62,885 bases of DNA from Hyphomicrobiales bacterium (GCA_900468625.1 UBUL01000057.1:1-62885); one strand, 5' to 3'. Shown: positions 49,495 to 59,207, numbered from the stretch's first letter. Numbers and translations: made by a program. Notes: a model not told the origin generated them from the sequence alone.

Positions 49495-50445
49495 TTAGTG
49501 CAGATTGAGCCGGTTCATCTTCCGATGCAGCGTCGAACGGCTCATGCCGAGCGCTGCGGCCGCCTGGGAAACATTGCCGTTGGCGCGCGAAAGAGCCCTG
49601 AGCAGGGCGGCGCGTTCGGCCTCCAGGAGATCCTCATTCCCGGCTCCCTGCTCACGCAAGATATCGGAAGCAGGAATTCCCGCAGCGATGCGCTGGTCGT
49701 CGAGCTTCAGCGCAAGGCGGGCCGCCCGCGTCGCTCCAAGCACGAGGTCATTGCGGTCGACGGCGAGCAGTGCGGATGTGGAAGCCGTCTCCGTCGGCAC
49801 CATCACGAAGCGGGCACCGGCAAAAGCGCTGCGGAAAAGATTGAGCTCGATGCGTATCGCGGCATCGCGCACCGTCTGCGACAGGATCGCCAGGGTCCCG
49901 TCGTTCACATCGTCGCGGCAGCTCGAAATATCGAGCGCGCCTGCGAGCTGGCCGCGATGGTCGCGGATCGGCGCCGTGGTGCAGCTGAGATTGATGTTGG
50001 AACAGAAGAAGTGCTGGTCGCGGAAGATCGCCACGGCCCGCTCGTCGGCCAGCGCCGTGCCTATGCCGTTGGTGCCGATGCTCGCCTCGGTCCAGACGGA
50101 ACCGATCCATAGGCCGAGATCGCGGAATTCCTTGTCGTCACCCGCGGCGCCGCGGCGCTCGAGCGCAATGCCGTCACGATCGGTCAGAAGCAGGCAGCAA
50201 CCAGCCCTGCCGACCGCGAGAAAGAGACGATCCAGTTCACTGGCCGCTTCGGCAACCAGCCGCTCCGATCGGCCAAGCGCCGTTTCAAATTCGTGACCGG
50301 TGAGGCGCAGCGGCAGACGCTTGTCCTCCGGCGCCAGACGATGCATGACCATGCATCGCCGCCAGGAGGCAACGACCGAAGAACTCGCCGCCGCCGATTG
50401 CGCCGACGCATACACCTGATCCGCATGCGCGGAATATTCCTGCAT
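49495..50445 (-). CDS. AcoR-like regulator lacking the AAA+ domain
   Basis: Regulator of 316 residues. The N-terminal half matches the sensor of AcoR-type activators (VVASWRRCMVMHRLAPEDK, LTDRDGIALERRG, then GSVWTEASIGTNGIGTALAD and FCSNINLSCTTAPIRDHRGQL), a GAF-like domain. The C-terminus is a Fis-type helix-turn-helix (ALSRANGNVSQAAAALGMSRSTLHRKMNRL). The central sigma-54-contacting AAA+ domain (GAFTGA motif) is absent, so it cannot act as a standard sigma-54 activator. The start at 50445 follows GGGAGGAG. It lies upstream of the aldehyde dehydrogenase on the same strand. Confidence 0.88.
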   Translation of the reverse strand: MQEYSAHADQVYASAQSAAASSSVVASWRRCMVMHRLAPEDKRLPLRLTGHEFETALGRSERLVAEAASELDRLFLAVGRAGCCLLLTDRDGIALERRGAAGDDKEFRDLGLWIGSVWTEASIGTNGIGTALADERAVAIFRDQHFFCSNINLSCTTAPIRDHRGQLAGALDISSCRDDVNDGTLAILSQTVRDAAIRIELNLFRSAFAGARFVMVPTETASTSALLAVDRNDLVLGATRAARLALKLDDQRIAAGIPASDILREQGAGNEDLLEAERAALLRALSRANGNVSQAAAALGMSRSTLHRKMNRLNLH

Positions 50446-50804
50446 TTGGCTCCTCCCACCGAACGCTGCCGCAATTGTCGCTAAAAAACGCCGGCGAAGC
50501 AATCCTCCCTGCAGCCTTCGCTCGAAGGCGCCGAATTCGGTGGCGAACACATTGACGGCAAAGCCTTTTTCAGTGTCACGCATCTCTCTCAGCCATGCCG
50601 GCACATTTCGAAACGAATCCGGCCGATAGATGTGGAACATTTCGGCTCGCTGTCCGCGTAAGCGCGACCTGACACGCCAATCACGATCTTTCAGGCGGCT
50701 GTCAGCGTGTTGCTGTAGCAGCTTTTCCCAGGGAAACGGAGCGGAAGGCGATTGGTGAAGCCGGCTCCACGGACAGCTGTATCGACAGCAACGGAAAATC
50801 GGCT

Positions 50805-51728
50805 ATGCAAGCATGGCAGCGAGGCCGAGAGGTCATGAAAGAAATGCTGGCGCGTTCGGCCCACACCGGCCGCAGGCGTATGGCCAGCGGCCTTCGCCGT
50901 TTCTTCACCACTCCGGCCGCCCTACCTCCTGCAAATCGGGCATTTCTCGAGCGTCCGATCGTCCTCATCGCCATCTTCCTTGCCCTGTCATTGCTCGTGA
51001 TGTGGACGGCCGATTATCCCTTGGGCGTTTGGATGAAGTCGTTTCCGCAGCAGTTGCGCGGGACGGCGAAATGGATCAGCAGTCTCGGCACGGGACTGTT
51101 GGTGCTCTCATTCAGCGGTGCGCTGCTGATATTTGCGATCTTCGCGCCTGCGCAAAAGTTGCGCAAATCGATGCGCCGGAGTGCGGATCTCATCGCCACC
51201 GGAGCGGCATTCGTTTTCCTGGCGGTCGCCGGCGGCGGTATTGTCGATTCGCTCGCCAAGAACATCATCGGCCGTGCCCGACCGGAACTCCTGCAGACGG
51301 ACGGCGCGTTCACCTTCCGACCCTTTGCCTTTCACGCCGACTTTGCCTCCTTTCCCTCCGGACATTCAGCAACCGCCGGAGCCATGGCGATGTCGCTTGC
51401 CCTTGTCTTTCCCCGCCTTCGTCCTTTGTTCATTCCCGTAGGCGTCTTGATCTGCCTGTCGCGTCAATGGGTCGGCGCCCATTGGGCGAGCGACACGCTG
51501 ATGGGCTGGGGCGTGGGCGTCGCCTTTGCGCTGTGGCTGGCGCATGCGTTTGCCCGGCGGCATCTCCTCTTCACGTATGATTCCAGCGGCCGCCTGCGCC
51601 CGGCAGAGCAATACAAATCGATCCAGGCCATTCTGCGCGCCTTGATACGGCGCATACCGATGATCGGCAGGAAAGTGGCACCCGCAGCAAAGGCGTGCTC
51701 TCCGCAGTCCCGCCTCGCAAACTCTTGA
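50805..51728 (+). CDS. PAP2-family membrane phosphatase
   Basis: Integral membrane phosphatase of about 307 residues. The three PAP2 motifs are present: KNIIGRARP, FPSGHSATAGA, and SRQWVGAHWASDTLMG, with catalytic histidines in the second and third. Five or six membrane helices surround them. Possible substrates are phosphatidic acid, undecaprenyl pyrophosphate or lipid A phosphates. A start at 50835 is also possible. The C-terminal 45 residues are basic and cytosolic. Confidence 0.88.
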   Translation: MQAWQRGREVMKEMLARSAHTGRRRMASGLRRFFTTPAALPPANRAFLERPIVLIAIFLALSLLVMWTADYPLGVWMKSFPQQLRGTAKWISSLGTGLLVLSFSGALLIFAIFAPAQKLRKSMRRSADLIATGAAFVFLAVAGGGIVDSLAKNIIGRARPELLQTDGAFTFRPFAFHADFASFPSGHSATAGAMAMSLALVFPRLRPLFIPVGVLICLSRQWVGAHWASDTLMGWGVGVAFALWLAHAFARRHLLFTYDSSGRLRPAEQYKSIQAILRALIRRIPMIGRKVAPAAKACSPQSRLANS

Positions 51729-51936
51729 AACTCGATCCCGGTCCTGCGTCACGCGCAGACCTCGAGCTGCGCCATAGCACTGTTATTTGCGGCAGCAGGC
51801 TCGTGCGCTGCAAATGCCCGCCTTTTTTCAGCTGAATGCAAAATGATCGATGTGCAGCGACGGATTTGCCGAACGCGGCCGTTTAAGTGCTGAAGGGACA
51901 ACAGCTCAAAGCTCTTCAAGTACGAGTGAGGACATC

Positions 51937-52191
51937 ATGAAAAAGATCATTTTGCTGGCTTTTGCCGCGACCGCTTGCTTTGCAGCCATCTCGCCGGCCG
52001 AAGCCCGCGACGGATGCGGCATCGGCTGGCATCGCGGACCCTATGGCTATTGCCGCCCGAACGGACGGCCTGTTGTCGTCGTGCCCGCGGTTCCCGCCTA
52101 TGGCATCTTCTATCCCGGCCGCGGTTACTGGGATGGGCATCGCTATTGGGTACATCGCACGTGGTGGCATGGTGGCTGGCGTTATCGCTAA
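51937..52191 (+). CDS. Small exported GCG/CRPN-type protein
   Basis: Protein of 84 residues with a signal peptide (MKKIILLAFAATACFAAISPAEA). The mature part opens with DGCGIGWHRGPYGYCRPNG, the GCG...CRPN motif of small rhizobial secreted proteins. It continues as a Tyr/Trp/His/Gly-rich tail ending HGGWRYR. Two cysteines may form a disulphide. The function is unknown. GTGAGGA precedes the ATG. Confidence 0.82.
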   Translation: MKKIILLAFAATACFAAISPAEARDGCGIGWHRGPYGYCRPNGRPVVVVPAVPAYGIFYPGRGYWDGHRYWVHRTWWHGGWRYR

Positions 52192-52211
52192 GCCGCCCTT
52201 CAGCGATGTGC

Positions 52212-52238
52212 GCGGCCCGGTCTTGAAGATCGGGCCGC
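52212..52238 (+). terminator. Stem-loop after small exported gene
   Basis: GCGGCCCG pairs with CGGGCCGC across an 11-base loop, 20 bases past the stop. No U-run follows. Confidence 0.4.
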
Positions 52239-52298
52239 ATGCGGCCGGCGGATCGAGGCCTTGCGGCCCTCCCTCAGCATATCCTGAAGGCGCCATCT

Positions 52299-53372
52299 TC
52301 ACGCTTTCAGGAAGTTGGCAAGAATGATCTCGCGCCAGACGCGGGTGGGCGTAATCCAGGCGTCCCATGAATTATACTTGCCGGAGTAGATAACGGCGGC
52401 GATTCCAGCATGGGGCATCAGCCAAAGTCTTTGCCCACCATTTCCGAAACCTGCATACCACGGGCTCGGACGGTCAAACGCCGGCACCGGCGCATCTCCG
52501 CAAAACCACAGCCGGCCATAACCCAAACCGTCCTCGGTCGGAATCGCCCGCGTAAACGATTGACGGATCCAATCTTCGGACACGATCCTTCGGCCGTTCC
52601 ACACGCCCTTTTGAAGAAGAAGCATGCCGATCTTCAGCAAATCCGGAGCCGTGAGGCGCAGCCCGGATGCAGCCGACGCGACGCCGTCATGCCCGGCCGA
52701 CCAATGGAACCTCGCAATATCGAGCGGCTCGAAGAGAACTTCCCGCGCGAAATCGGACAAGCGCTTGCCGCTGCCGCGCTCGATGATGGCCCCGGCCAAC
52801 GCGACGCTGCCACCGGAATAAATCCAGCGCGTTCCAGGCTCGGCAACCATCGGACGGTCCAGGGCGAATCGATAGCGATCCGGCGCATTCTCCATGGCGA
52901 TTTCGCTGTTCAGCGGGTCGGTATAGGGACGTTTCTCGTCCCACTCCATTCCCATCGTCATCGTCAGGGCGTGGCCCACGGTGATCTTGGCGCGCGCAGC
53001 ATCCCTGGCCAGATCGCCGTATTCCGGGAATTGCTCATAGAGAGGAGCGTCCGGCGGCGGCACCAATTCCCTGTCGAGCGCAATACCGTAGAGGAGACCC
53101 ACCACGCTCTTGGTAACCGAACGGAGATCGTGCAGCGTGTCCGCATCAAAAACGACGTCGCCGAGCGGAGCTCCCCAATTCTCGTCGGGGCCGGCAGCAT
53201 AATACTCCAGGCAAATGTTGTCGGAACGGGCGGCAAGCACGACATGCAGATCGCGCAGCAAGCCCGCTTCTATTCCGGCTTCAAACTTGCGTCGAAGCCC
53301 CGGATCGAAGCCCATGGCCTGCAAGGTTTCGCGATCGGGCAAAAAAGATGAGGCGCTCTGTGTGATGACCAT
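52299..53372 (-). CDS. Beta-lactamase-fold serine hydrolase
   Basis: Protein of 357 residues of the class C beta-lactamase / EstB family. The nucleophile motif SxxK is in LRSVTKSVVGLLYG, and the Tyr motif is in WIYSGGSVALAGAII. FGNGGQRLWLMP stands in for the KTG-like box. No signal peptide is visible, so it is probably a cytoplasmic esterase or peptidase rather than an antibiotic-resistance enzyme. It stands alone. Confidence 0.85.
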   Translation of the reverse strand: MVITQSASSFLPDRETLQAMGFDPGLRRKFEAGIEAGLLRDLHVVLAARSDNICLEYYAAGPDENWGAPLGDVVFDADTLHDLRSVTKSVVGLLYGIALDRELVPPPDAPLYEQFPEYGDLARDAARAKITVGHALTMTMGMEWDEKRPYTDPLNSEIAMENAPDRYRFALDRPMVAEPGTRWIYSGGSVALAGAIIERGSGKRLSDFAREVLFEPLDIARFHWSAGHDGVASAASGLRLTAPDLLKIGMLLLQKGVWNGRRIVSEDWIRQSFTRAIPTEDGLGYGRLWFCGDAPVPAFDRPSPWYAGFGNGGQRLWLMPHAGIAAVIYSGKYNSWDAWITPTRVWREIILANFLKA

Positions 53373-53976
53373 GCAATCTCCACCCTTCGCTCGGTGACCT
53401 TAGGAGAAAGCTACAATCAAAGCGCGCATCCGGCAAGGCGACCGGGCGGCAATTTGGCATCCGTATCCGCCGGCTTTCGGATCAGCCCTGCCCCTTCTCG
53501 GGTCTGCCTCCGGCCTCATCGCGACTATGGAGCCCTCCATTTCTGACGAGAGTCCCGGCCGCGACTGTGGGCCGCTTCCGAGACTCCCGGCTGTCGTCAG
53601 GGGTGAGTACGACAGCCAGGCCAACAAATCGACTTTCAGACCGGTAATCCATAGGCCGAAAGGAAATTGGAAAACATAAGCTTAAATTCCACAAGTCATT
53701 GCCCCACTTCGGCACATATGCTGCAAAATTCGAAAATCTATCCCGATCAGGATTGATCCTGCCGGTCGCCATTGCTGTTCAGATCTTGCACAGCGTCAAT
53801 AGCCCGAATGTTCCGACCTGGCGAAAGAATCATCACTACGGACCTGCTTGCCCGGCAGGAAAGGCGCGACTTTGAGATCGTTCTTCAACATATTTTCCGA
53901 GACAATCCGCAAACGCATCACTGGCAAAAACGGCCGGTAGTTTGCCGCCGACCGCTTACCGCCGAATGACGAGAGC
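53373..53976. other. Gap between serine hydrolase and aas
   Basis: About 600 bases. Open frames on both strands (for example 53482-53772 minus) lack ribosome-binding sites and similarity. No repeat or RNA gene is seen. Confidence 0.4.
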
Positions 53977-56900
53977 TTACGCTGCCTCGGACTGCGACTG
54001 ACCTTCAAGAGCCATCGCGCGGGCCGTCACGAAATCGACCTTGCCGGAGCCGAGAACCGGCACCTTGCCGACTGTTACCTCTGCCGGAACCATCATTTCG
54101 GTGGCGCCCTTCGATTTGGCGAATGCCAGGAAATCGCTTCGGGTCGCACCCGGCGCATCGGTCAGGAGCACCAGACGCTCGCCCTTTTTCGGATCGGGCA
54201 CGGCCGAAACGACGGTGAGAGCACCCGGCCAAAGCTGCGCGGCAAGGGTCTCCACCGCGGCAAGCGAGATCATCTCGCCGCCGATCTTGGCAAAGCGCTT
54301 GGCGCGGCCGCGGATCTTGACGAAGCCGTCCTCGTCGATGGTTACGATGTCGCCGGTGTCATGCCACCCCTCGGGCAACGCCTCGAGGACGCCGGGGTTG
54401 TCGGCGCGCAGGTAGCCGGCCATGACGTTGGCGCCGCGGATGTGAAGCCGGCCGCCCTCGTCGATGCCGGGAACGGGCTCGAGCCTCCATTCCATGCCCG
54501 GCATGATCTTGCCGACCGTTCCGGTGCGGTTGTACATCGGCGTGTTCAGCGAAATCACGGGGGCTGCCTCGGTGACGCCGTAGCCCTCCAGGATGCGCAA
54601 GCCGAATTTCTCCATATAGACCTCGCGGGTCGATGCCTTGACCGGCTCGGCGCCCGAGAAGATGTAGCGGATCGACCTCAGGTCATAAGGATGGGCGGTG
54701 CGCGCATAGCCGTTCAGGAAGGTATCCGTGCCGAAGACGATGGTTGCGTTCGAGACGTAGATCAGCTCCGGCACGATGCGATAATGCAGCGGCGACGGAT
54801 AGAAGAATACCGGCACGCCCGAGACCAGCGGCAGGATCGTGCCCGCCGTCAGGCCGAAGGAGTGAAACATCGGCAGGATGTTGAACACCTTGTCGCCGGG
54901 GTGGAAGTCGATGCGCGAGGCCGCTTGGGCTGCGTTCGACAGGATATTGCGGTTCGTCAGCACCACGCCCTTCGGCGCCCCTTCCGAACCGGAGGTAAAG
55001 AGGATGACGGCCGGATCGTCGGCGCTGCGCCTGACCAGCGGCCGATACTTGCGCATGAGACCGAGCATCTTGTCGAGAAAGGTGACCTGCGTGCGCAGCT
55101 CATCCAGCCAGACGAAAGCCACATGCTTTTCAAGCTCCTCGACCACCGGGCCAAGCTTGGCCTGCGTAATGAAGGCACGCGAGCAGAGCACATGCTTGAC
55201 TTCGGCCGTCCGGCAGGCGGACAGGATGTTCGCCGCCCCCGCCGTGAAGTTCAGCATGGCCGGCACCTTGCCCGCCGACATGACACCGAGCACGGTAGCA
55301 GCCGTACCATTGGCGTTCGGCAGCATGACACCGAGCGTCTTCTCGTTCGGGAACATCTTCTTGAACTTCGCGCCGAGCACCGCAGCGCCGGTCAGAAGCT
55401 TGGCATAGGAGAGCTTGCCGGCGATCGGATCCTCGACGGCCAGTTTCTTGCCACCATATTCGTGGGCGCTTTCGATGACGCGGCCAAGCACAGTGTTGTC
55501 CGTGTCGGCAGTGCGGAACATCAGCGCCGACATGATCTGATAGAGCGCGGCACCGGCCGCGATGCGGCGCTTCCTGCCCTTGAGTTCCGCGGGAACGTCG
55601 AGCTTGACCGGTTCGAGGATCGTCACCTTGACCTTGGGGAAAAGGCGGCGGCGGACATGGCTCGACGTCAAATAGGAGGCATAGCTCTTTTCCAAACCGT
55701 CGATACGGACGGGCACGATCATAGCTCCCGTCTTGTCGGCGACCATGGCGGCACCGTCGTAGACCTTCATCAGCGTACCCGTCACGGTCAGGCGACCCTC
55801 GGGGAAGATGCCGACTGGACTGCCTTCCTGGACGACCTTGATCAGCGAGCGCGTCGCCATCGGCTTGGTCGGATCGAGCGGCAGGAACTTGCACATCGTC
55901 AAAAGCGGCCGCACCCACCATTTCCTCGCGAAGGCATAGTCGATCGCAAAGACGGGTTCTTCTTCGGTGATGGCAAGTGCGAGCGCACCGTCAAGCAGGC
56001 TCACATGGTTGAGTGCGATGATCGGCGCGGGGCCTGCCTTGCGGATATTTTCCAGGCCTTCGACCTCAAGTCGCATGAAGGCGCGGAAGATGATGGAGAT
56101 GAGATCGCGGAAGGCATTGGTCGGCAGGTTTTTCAGCATCGCCCAGGCAACCGCGACGTTCAGCGCGGAGATACTGAGGATGACGACGGGAACCGACAGG
56201 CCGACGGCCTGCAGGACAGCCACAAGGGCTAGGCCGACGGCGATAAAGAGAGCCGAGAGCACATTCGCAGCGCCGATGACGCGGGCGCGGCGGTCTTCAT
56301 TCGCCCAGCTCTGCATGGCGGCGAAGGTGGGAACGGCAAGGAAGGCACCGCCGATCGCCATGCCGGCGAGATCGATGGCAACGCGGATGGTCTTCGGCCC
56401 GGCAAAGAAGCCGAGAATGGTTTCGGCATGGCTTGCCGACTGCAGGCCCCACAGGTTCCAGGCGAGATCGAGACCGAAGAGCGCGACGATCAGCATGCCG
56501 ACGGGCGCCGGCAAAAGCACGATGCGGCCGGCCGCCATCCATCCGGCAATGGCCGAGCCGATGGCGACCGAGATGGCAAAGATCGCCAGATAGGCGGGAA
56601 CGACGATTTCCGAACCGCCGAGAATATCGGTGACCATGACCGGCAACATCGACATGATGAAGGCACCGACGAACCAGAACCAGCAGTTCATCAGCGAGGC
56701 ACGCCAGATGCGGCTATCGGCGCGAAGCTCGTTGACCAGCCTGTAGCTGGAACGCACGACATTGGTGTCGACGACGAGATCGGGCGACTTGGAGCCGGTC
56801 GAGGGAATCATGCGGGCGGCAAACCAGCATAGGATGGAAAGCCCCATCATCATCGGCCCGAAGATCCAGACATTTTCGCCCTCGCGGAAGGCGACGGCTG

Positions 56901-57372
56901 CGACCATGGTGCCGGTCAAGATGGCGATGAAGGTGCCGCCCTCGATCCAGGCATTGGCCTTGGGAAGATCCCGGCTTGCCAGGTGGTCGGGCAGCATGCC
57001 GTATTTGATTGGTCCGAAAAGCGAAGAAATGACGCCGAAGCCGAAAAGGGCAAGCATCAATATCCAGATCGAGGAGAAGGCGATGCCGACCACCGAGATC
57101 GCCGCCACCAAGAGCTCGCAGCGCTTCAGAAGCTCGGCCATCTTGGCCTTGTCGTATTTGTCGGCGAGCTCACCGGCAATCGCCGACAAGAGCAGGAACG
57201 GGACGATGAAGATGCCGCCGGCAAGTGTGACCAGGGCTGCACCTTTTGTCGCCATCTGCGCGAGAATGACGAAAACCAGAGTCTGCTTTAAGAAATTATC
57301 ATTGAAGGCAGTGAGGAACTGCGTCCAGAACAGCGGCGCGAACTTCCTCGATCTCATCAGGTGCTTTTGCAT
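53977..57372 (-). CDS. aas: Aas-type fusion: MFS transporter / lysophospholipid acyltransferase / acyl-ACP synthetase
   Basis: Inner-membrane protein of 1131 residues in three modules. Residues about 1-420 form a 12-helix lysophospholipid flippase (LplT-like). Residues about 430-640 are a PlsC-type acyltransferase with the HxxxxD motif in NHVSLLDGA and the FPEGRLT motif. Residues about 650-1131 are an AMP-forming ligase with FTSGSEGAPKGVV and the GYGVTEAAP block. The whole recycles lysophospholipid: flip, activate a fatty acid on ACP, re-acylate. In E. coli lplT and aas are separate. The start at 57372 has GAGGGAA upstream. Confidence 0.92.
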   Translation of the reverse strand: MQKHLMRSRKFAPLFWTQFLTAFNDNFLKQTLVFVILAQMATKGAALVTLAGGIFIVPFLLLSAIAGELADKYDKAKMAELLKRCELLVAAISVVGIAFSSIWILMLALFGFGVISSLFGPIKYGMLPDHLASRDLPKANAWIEGGTFIAILTGTMVAAVAFREGENVWIFGPMMMGLSILCWFAARMIPSTGSKSPDLVVDTNVVRSSYRLVNELRADSRIWRASLMNCWFWFVGAFIMSMLPVMVTDILGGSEIVVPAYLAIFAISVAIGSAIAGWMAAGRIVLLPAPVGMLIVALFGLDLAWNLWGLQSASHAETILGFFAGPKTIRVAIDLAGMAIGGAFLAVPTFAAMQSWANEDRRARVIGAANVLSALFIAVGLALVAVLQAVGLSVPVVILSISALNVAVAWAMLKNLPTNAFRDLISIIFRAFMRLEVEGLENIRKAGPAPIIALNHVSLLDGALALAITEEEPVFAIDYAFARKWWVRPLLTMCKFLPLDPTKPMATRSLIKVVQEGSPVGIFPEGRLTVTGTLMKVYDGAAMVADKTGAMIVPVRIDGLEKSYASYLTSSHVRRRLFPKVKVTILEPVKLDVPAELKGRKRRIAAGAALYQIMSALMFRTADTDNTVLGRVIESAHEYGGKKLAVEDPIAGKLSYAKLLTGAAVLGAKFKKMFPNEKTLGVMLPNANGTAATVLGVMSAGKVPAMLNFTAGAANILSACRTAEVKHVLCSRAFITQAKLGPVVEELEKHVAFVWLDELRTQVTFLDKMLGLMRKYRPLVRRSADDPAVILFTSGSEGAPKGVVLTNRNILSNAAQAASRIDFHPGDKVFNILPMFHSFGLTAGTILPLVSGVPVFFYPSPLHYRIVPELIYVSNATIVFGTDTFLNGYARTAHPYDLRSIRYIFSGAEPVKASTREVYMEKFGLRILEGYGVTEAAPVISLNTPMYNRTGTVGKIMPGMEWRLEPVPGIDEGGRLHIRGANVMAGYLRADNPGVLEALPEGWHDTGDIVTIDEDGFVKIRGRAKRFAKIGGEMISLAAVETLAAQLWPGALTVVSAVPDPKKGERLVLLTDAPGATRSDFLAFAKSKGATEMMVPAEVTVGKVPVLGSGKVDFVTARAMALEGQSQSEAA

Positions 57373-57462
57373 GGCGTTTCCCTCATTTGGCCTACAGGAC
57401 GCCACAAAGTTGTTACGCAAAGGTTGAGTACGGATACAACTCTGCGACGTCGTTAATAAAGA

Positions 57463-57744
57463 TTAGTCTTGACCGTCGCGATTGAACTTAACCAGAAGCT
57501 TCTCCGTACGTGCATCCTCTACTTTGCGGATGAGCTTGTCAGCCTCCGTATTGTCACGAACCGTCTTGGTGACGTTGACCGTCGTCTGCACCAGCATCAG
57601 GATGCCCATGGCGAGATAGCCTTTGCCCCACAGATCGATCGGCATCATGTAAAGGCCGACGAGCAGCATGAATGCGGCGGCGGCAAAAGAGATGTAGGAA
57701 AAGCTGACCCAGGCCTGGGAATGTTTCTGGAAGCTGTCGTTCAT
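57463..57744 (-). CDS. YiaA/YiaB family inner-membrane protein
   Basis: Protein of 93 residues with the two-helix YiaAB domain: AWVSFSYISFAAAAFMLLVGLYM and DLWGKGYLAMGILMLVQTTVN. A charged tail of 35 residues follows. Members are linked to membrane stress. It lies 37 bases downstream of pspA on the same strand and probably shares its operon. Confidence 0.9.
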   Translation of the reverse strand: MNDSFQKHSQAWVSFSYISFAAAAFMLLVGLYMMPIDLWGKGYLAMGILMLVQTTVNVTKTVRDNTEADKLIRKVEDARTEKLLVKFNRDGQD

Positions 57745-57781
57745 GATCGTATCCTCTCTTATCTGTTCGATGTATTGGGTT

Positions 57782-58471
57782 TCAGGCTGCTGAATTCATG
57801 TGTTGGCGAAGGCGGGCGAGCACGTCGTCGGCAGAAGGGCCGAGCGGGGCACCGCAGCCGGCATGGGCGAGCTTTTCGATAATGCTTGCCTGCCGGCTTG
57901 CGGCGTCCATTTCCTTCATGACAGAGGCTGCAATCTCGCAGCGGCTCTGGTAGGCCTGAAGTCGGGTAAGCGTCTCTTCGGCATCATCGAGCGTTGCCAG
58001 AGCGGAATTGTCGTCGCAGGCGGCATTGAGCTTCTGTGTCTGCTGGGTAGCTCGCGCCAAACGTTCGCCGCGCTGCAATTCCTGAAGCCGCGCTTCCGAT
58101 GCGCGAACCGTTGCCTTGAGCTTGCCGATCGCCTGGGTGAACTGCGCCTGCGCCTTTTCGGAAGCATCGCGCTCGGCTTCGAGCTGGGCGATCGCCTCTG
58201 CCGCTTCCCGGGCAAGCTCGTCGCTTCCCTTTTGAAGGGCGGCGACGGCACGCGTTTCCAGATCGGCGATACGAGCGAGTATCCCAGAGTAATGGCTCTT
58301 TTCCTGCTCATTTTGAGCAACGGCAATCGCCACCGCCCGCCGTGCCGACTGGATACCGAGGGCCGCGTCGCGGATCTGCTGTGCAAGCAGAGGCACGGCA
58401 TTGCGATCGATGAACGCCTGCTCCGCATCATGGGCTCTGCCACGGATGAGCGTCAGAATTGAATTGAACAT
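57782..58471 (-). CDS. pspA: PspA/IM30 family protein
   Basis: Coiled-coil protein of 229 residues of the phage-shock PspA/IM30 family, which forms membrane-protecting assemblies. It starts MFNSILTLIRGRAHDAEQAF, and long heptad-rich helices follow (ALGIQSARRAVAIAVAQNEQEK, then EAIAQLEAERDASEKAQAQF). The C-terminus ends in a short DDVLARLRQHMNSAA segment. No pspB, pspC or pspF is seen; instead a divergent TetR gene with three operator-like sites controls the region. Operon with yiaA-like gene. Confidence 0.88.
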   Translation of the reverse strand: MFNSILTLIRGRAHDAEQAFIDRNAVPLLAQQIRDAALGIQSARRAVAIAVAQNEQEKSHYSGILARIADLETRAVAALQKGSDELAREAAEAIAQLEAERDASEKAQAQFTQAIGKLKATVRASEARLQELQRGERLARATQQTQKLNAACDDNSALATLDDAEETLTRLQAYQSRCEIAASVMKEMDAASRQASIIEKLAHAGCGAPLGPSADDVLARLRQHMNSAA

Positions 58472-58488
58472 TTGCCATCTCCCGTTTA

Positions 58489-58561
58489 TGAACGATGTTC
58501 ACAAACTGACATATGCCAGAACTATGAACATCGTTCAAGAAAAAAGTTTGAACAATGTTCA
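58489..58561. promoter_or_regulatory. Three TGAAC-type operators between pspA and tetR
   Basis: TGAACGATGTTCA (58489-58501), TGAACATCGTTCA (58525-58537) and TGAACAATGTTCA (58549-58561) share the pattern TGAAC-N3-GTTCA. Starts are 36 and 24 bases apart. The first sits 18 bases before the pspA start; the last 22 bases before the tetR start. Confidence 0.8.
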
Positions 58562-58583
58562 AAAAAATTGGATTGGAAATGAA

Positions 58584-59192
58584 ATGGCGAGAAAAACCCT
58601 GGAAAAGCGCGAGGATCTGAAGCTGCGGCTGATCGAGGCGGCACGCAATCGCATCGCTGCCGACGGGCTTTCCAACCTGAGGGCTCGCGATGTCACGCAG
58701 GATGTCGGCTGCGCTCTTGGCGGTCTCTATACGGTCTTTGCCGATCTCGACGATCTCGTCATTCACGTCAACTCGGCGACGCTGAAAGCGCTGGAGAAAT
58801 CCCTGACACTGGCCGAGGTCAGGGATCGCACGCCCACGGATCGGCTGCGCAATCTCGCGCGCGGTTACCTGCGCTTTGCAGTCACCCATCGCAATCTATG
58901 GAAGGCGCTTTTCGACCATCGTCCGCCAGATGACCGCCCGAGCCCCGAATGGCATCTCGAAGAGCATATGTTCCTGATGGGCGTCATTGCCGAGCCTCTC
59001 GCGGAATTGCAGCCGAACATGCCGGAGACGGCGCGCGCCATCCGCGCGAGAACACTGTTCGGCGCGGTGCATGGCGTCGTCAGCATCAGCCTCGAGGGCC
59101 GATTCGTCGGCCTGCCTATCGAAAGCCTGGAACAGGAGCTCGACGACTTCATCCTGACGGTTGCAGCCGGGGCCGCGGCGAGACAGGCTTAA
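58584..59192 (+). CDS. TetR-family regulator of the pspA region
   Basis: TetR-type repressor of 202 residues. The helix-turn-helix has LIEAARNRIAADGLSNLRARDVT and DVGCALGGLYTVFADLDDLVIHVN. The ligand domain has the TetR_C_33-like pattern (HRNLWKALFDHRPPDDRPSPEW, then LFGAVHGVVSISLEGRFVG). The start at 58584 has GGAAAT upstream and lies just past the operator array; the longer open frame runs backwards through pspA. It is expected to repress pspA-yiaA and itself. Confidence 0.9.
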   Translation: MARKTLEKREDLKLRLIEAARNRIAADGLSNLRARDVTQDVGCALGGLYTVFADLDDLVIHVNSATLKALEKSLTLAEVRDRTPTDRLRNLARGYLRFAVTHRNLWKALFDHRPPDDRPSPEWHLEEHMFLMGVIAEPLAELQPNMPETARAIRARTLFGAVHGVVSISLEGRFVGLPIESLEQELDDFILTVAAGAAARQA

Positions 59193-59207
59193 ACAAATTG
59201 AGGCGTG

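Noticed and set aside
54361..56232. 623-residue open frame antisense to aas
   Set aside because: Shadow of the Aas fusion.
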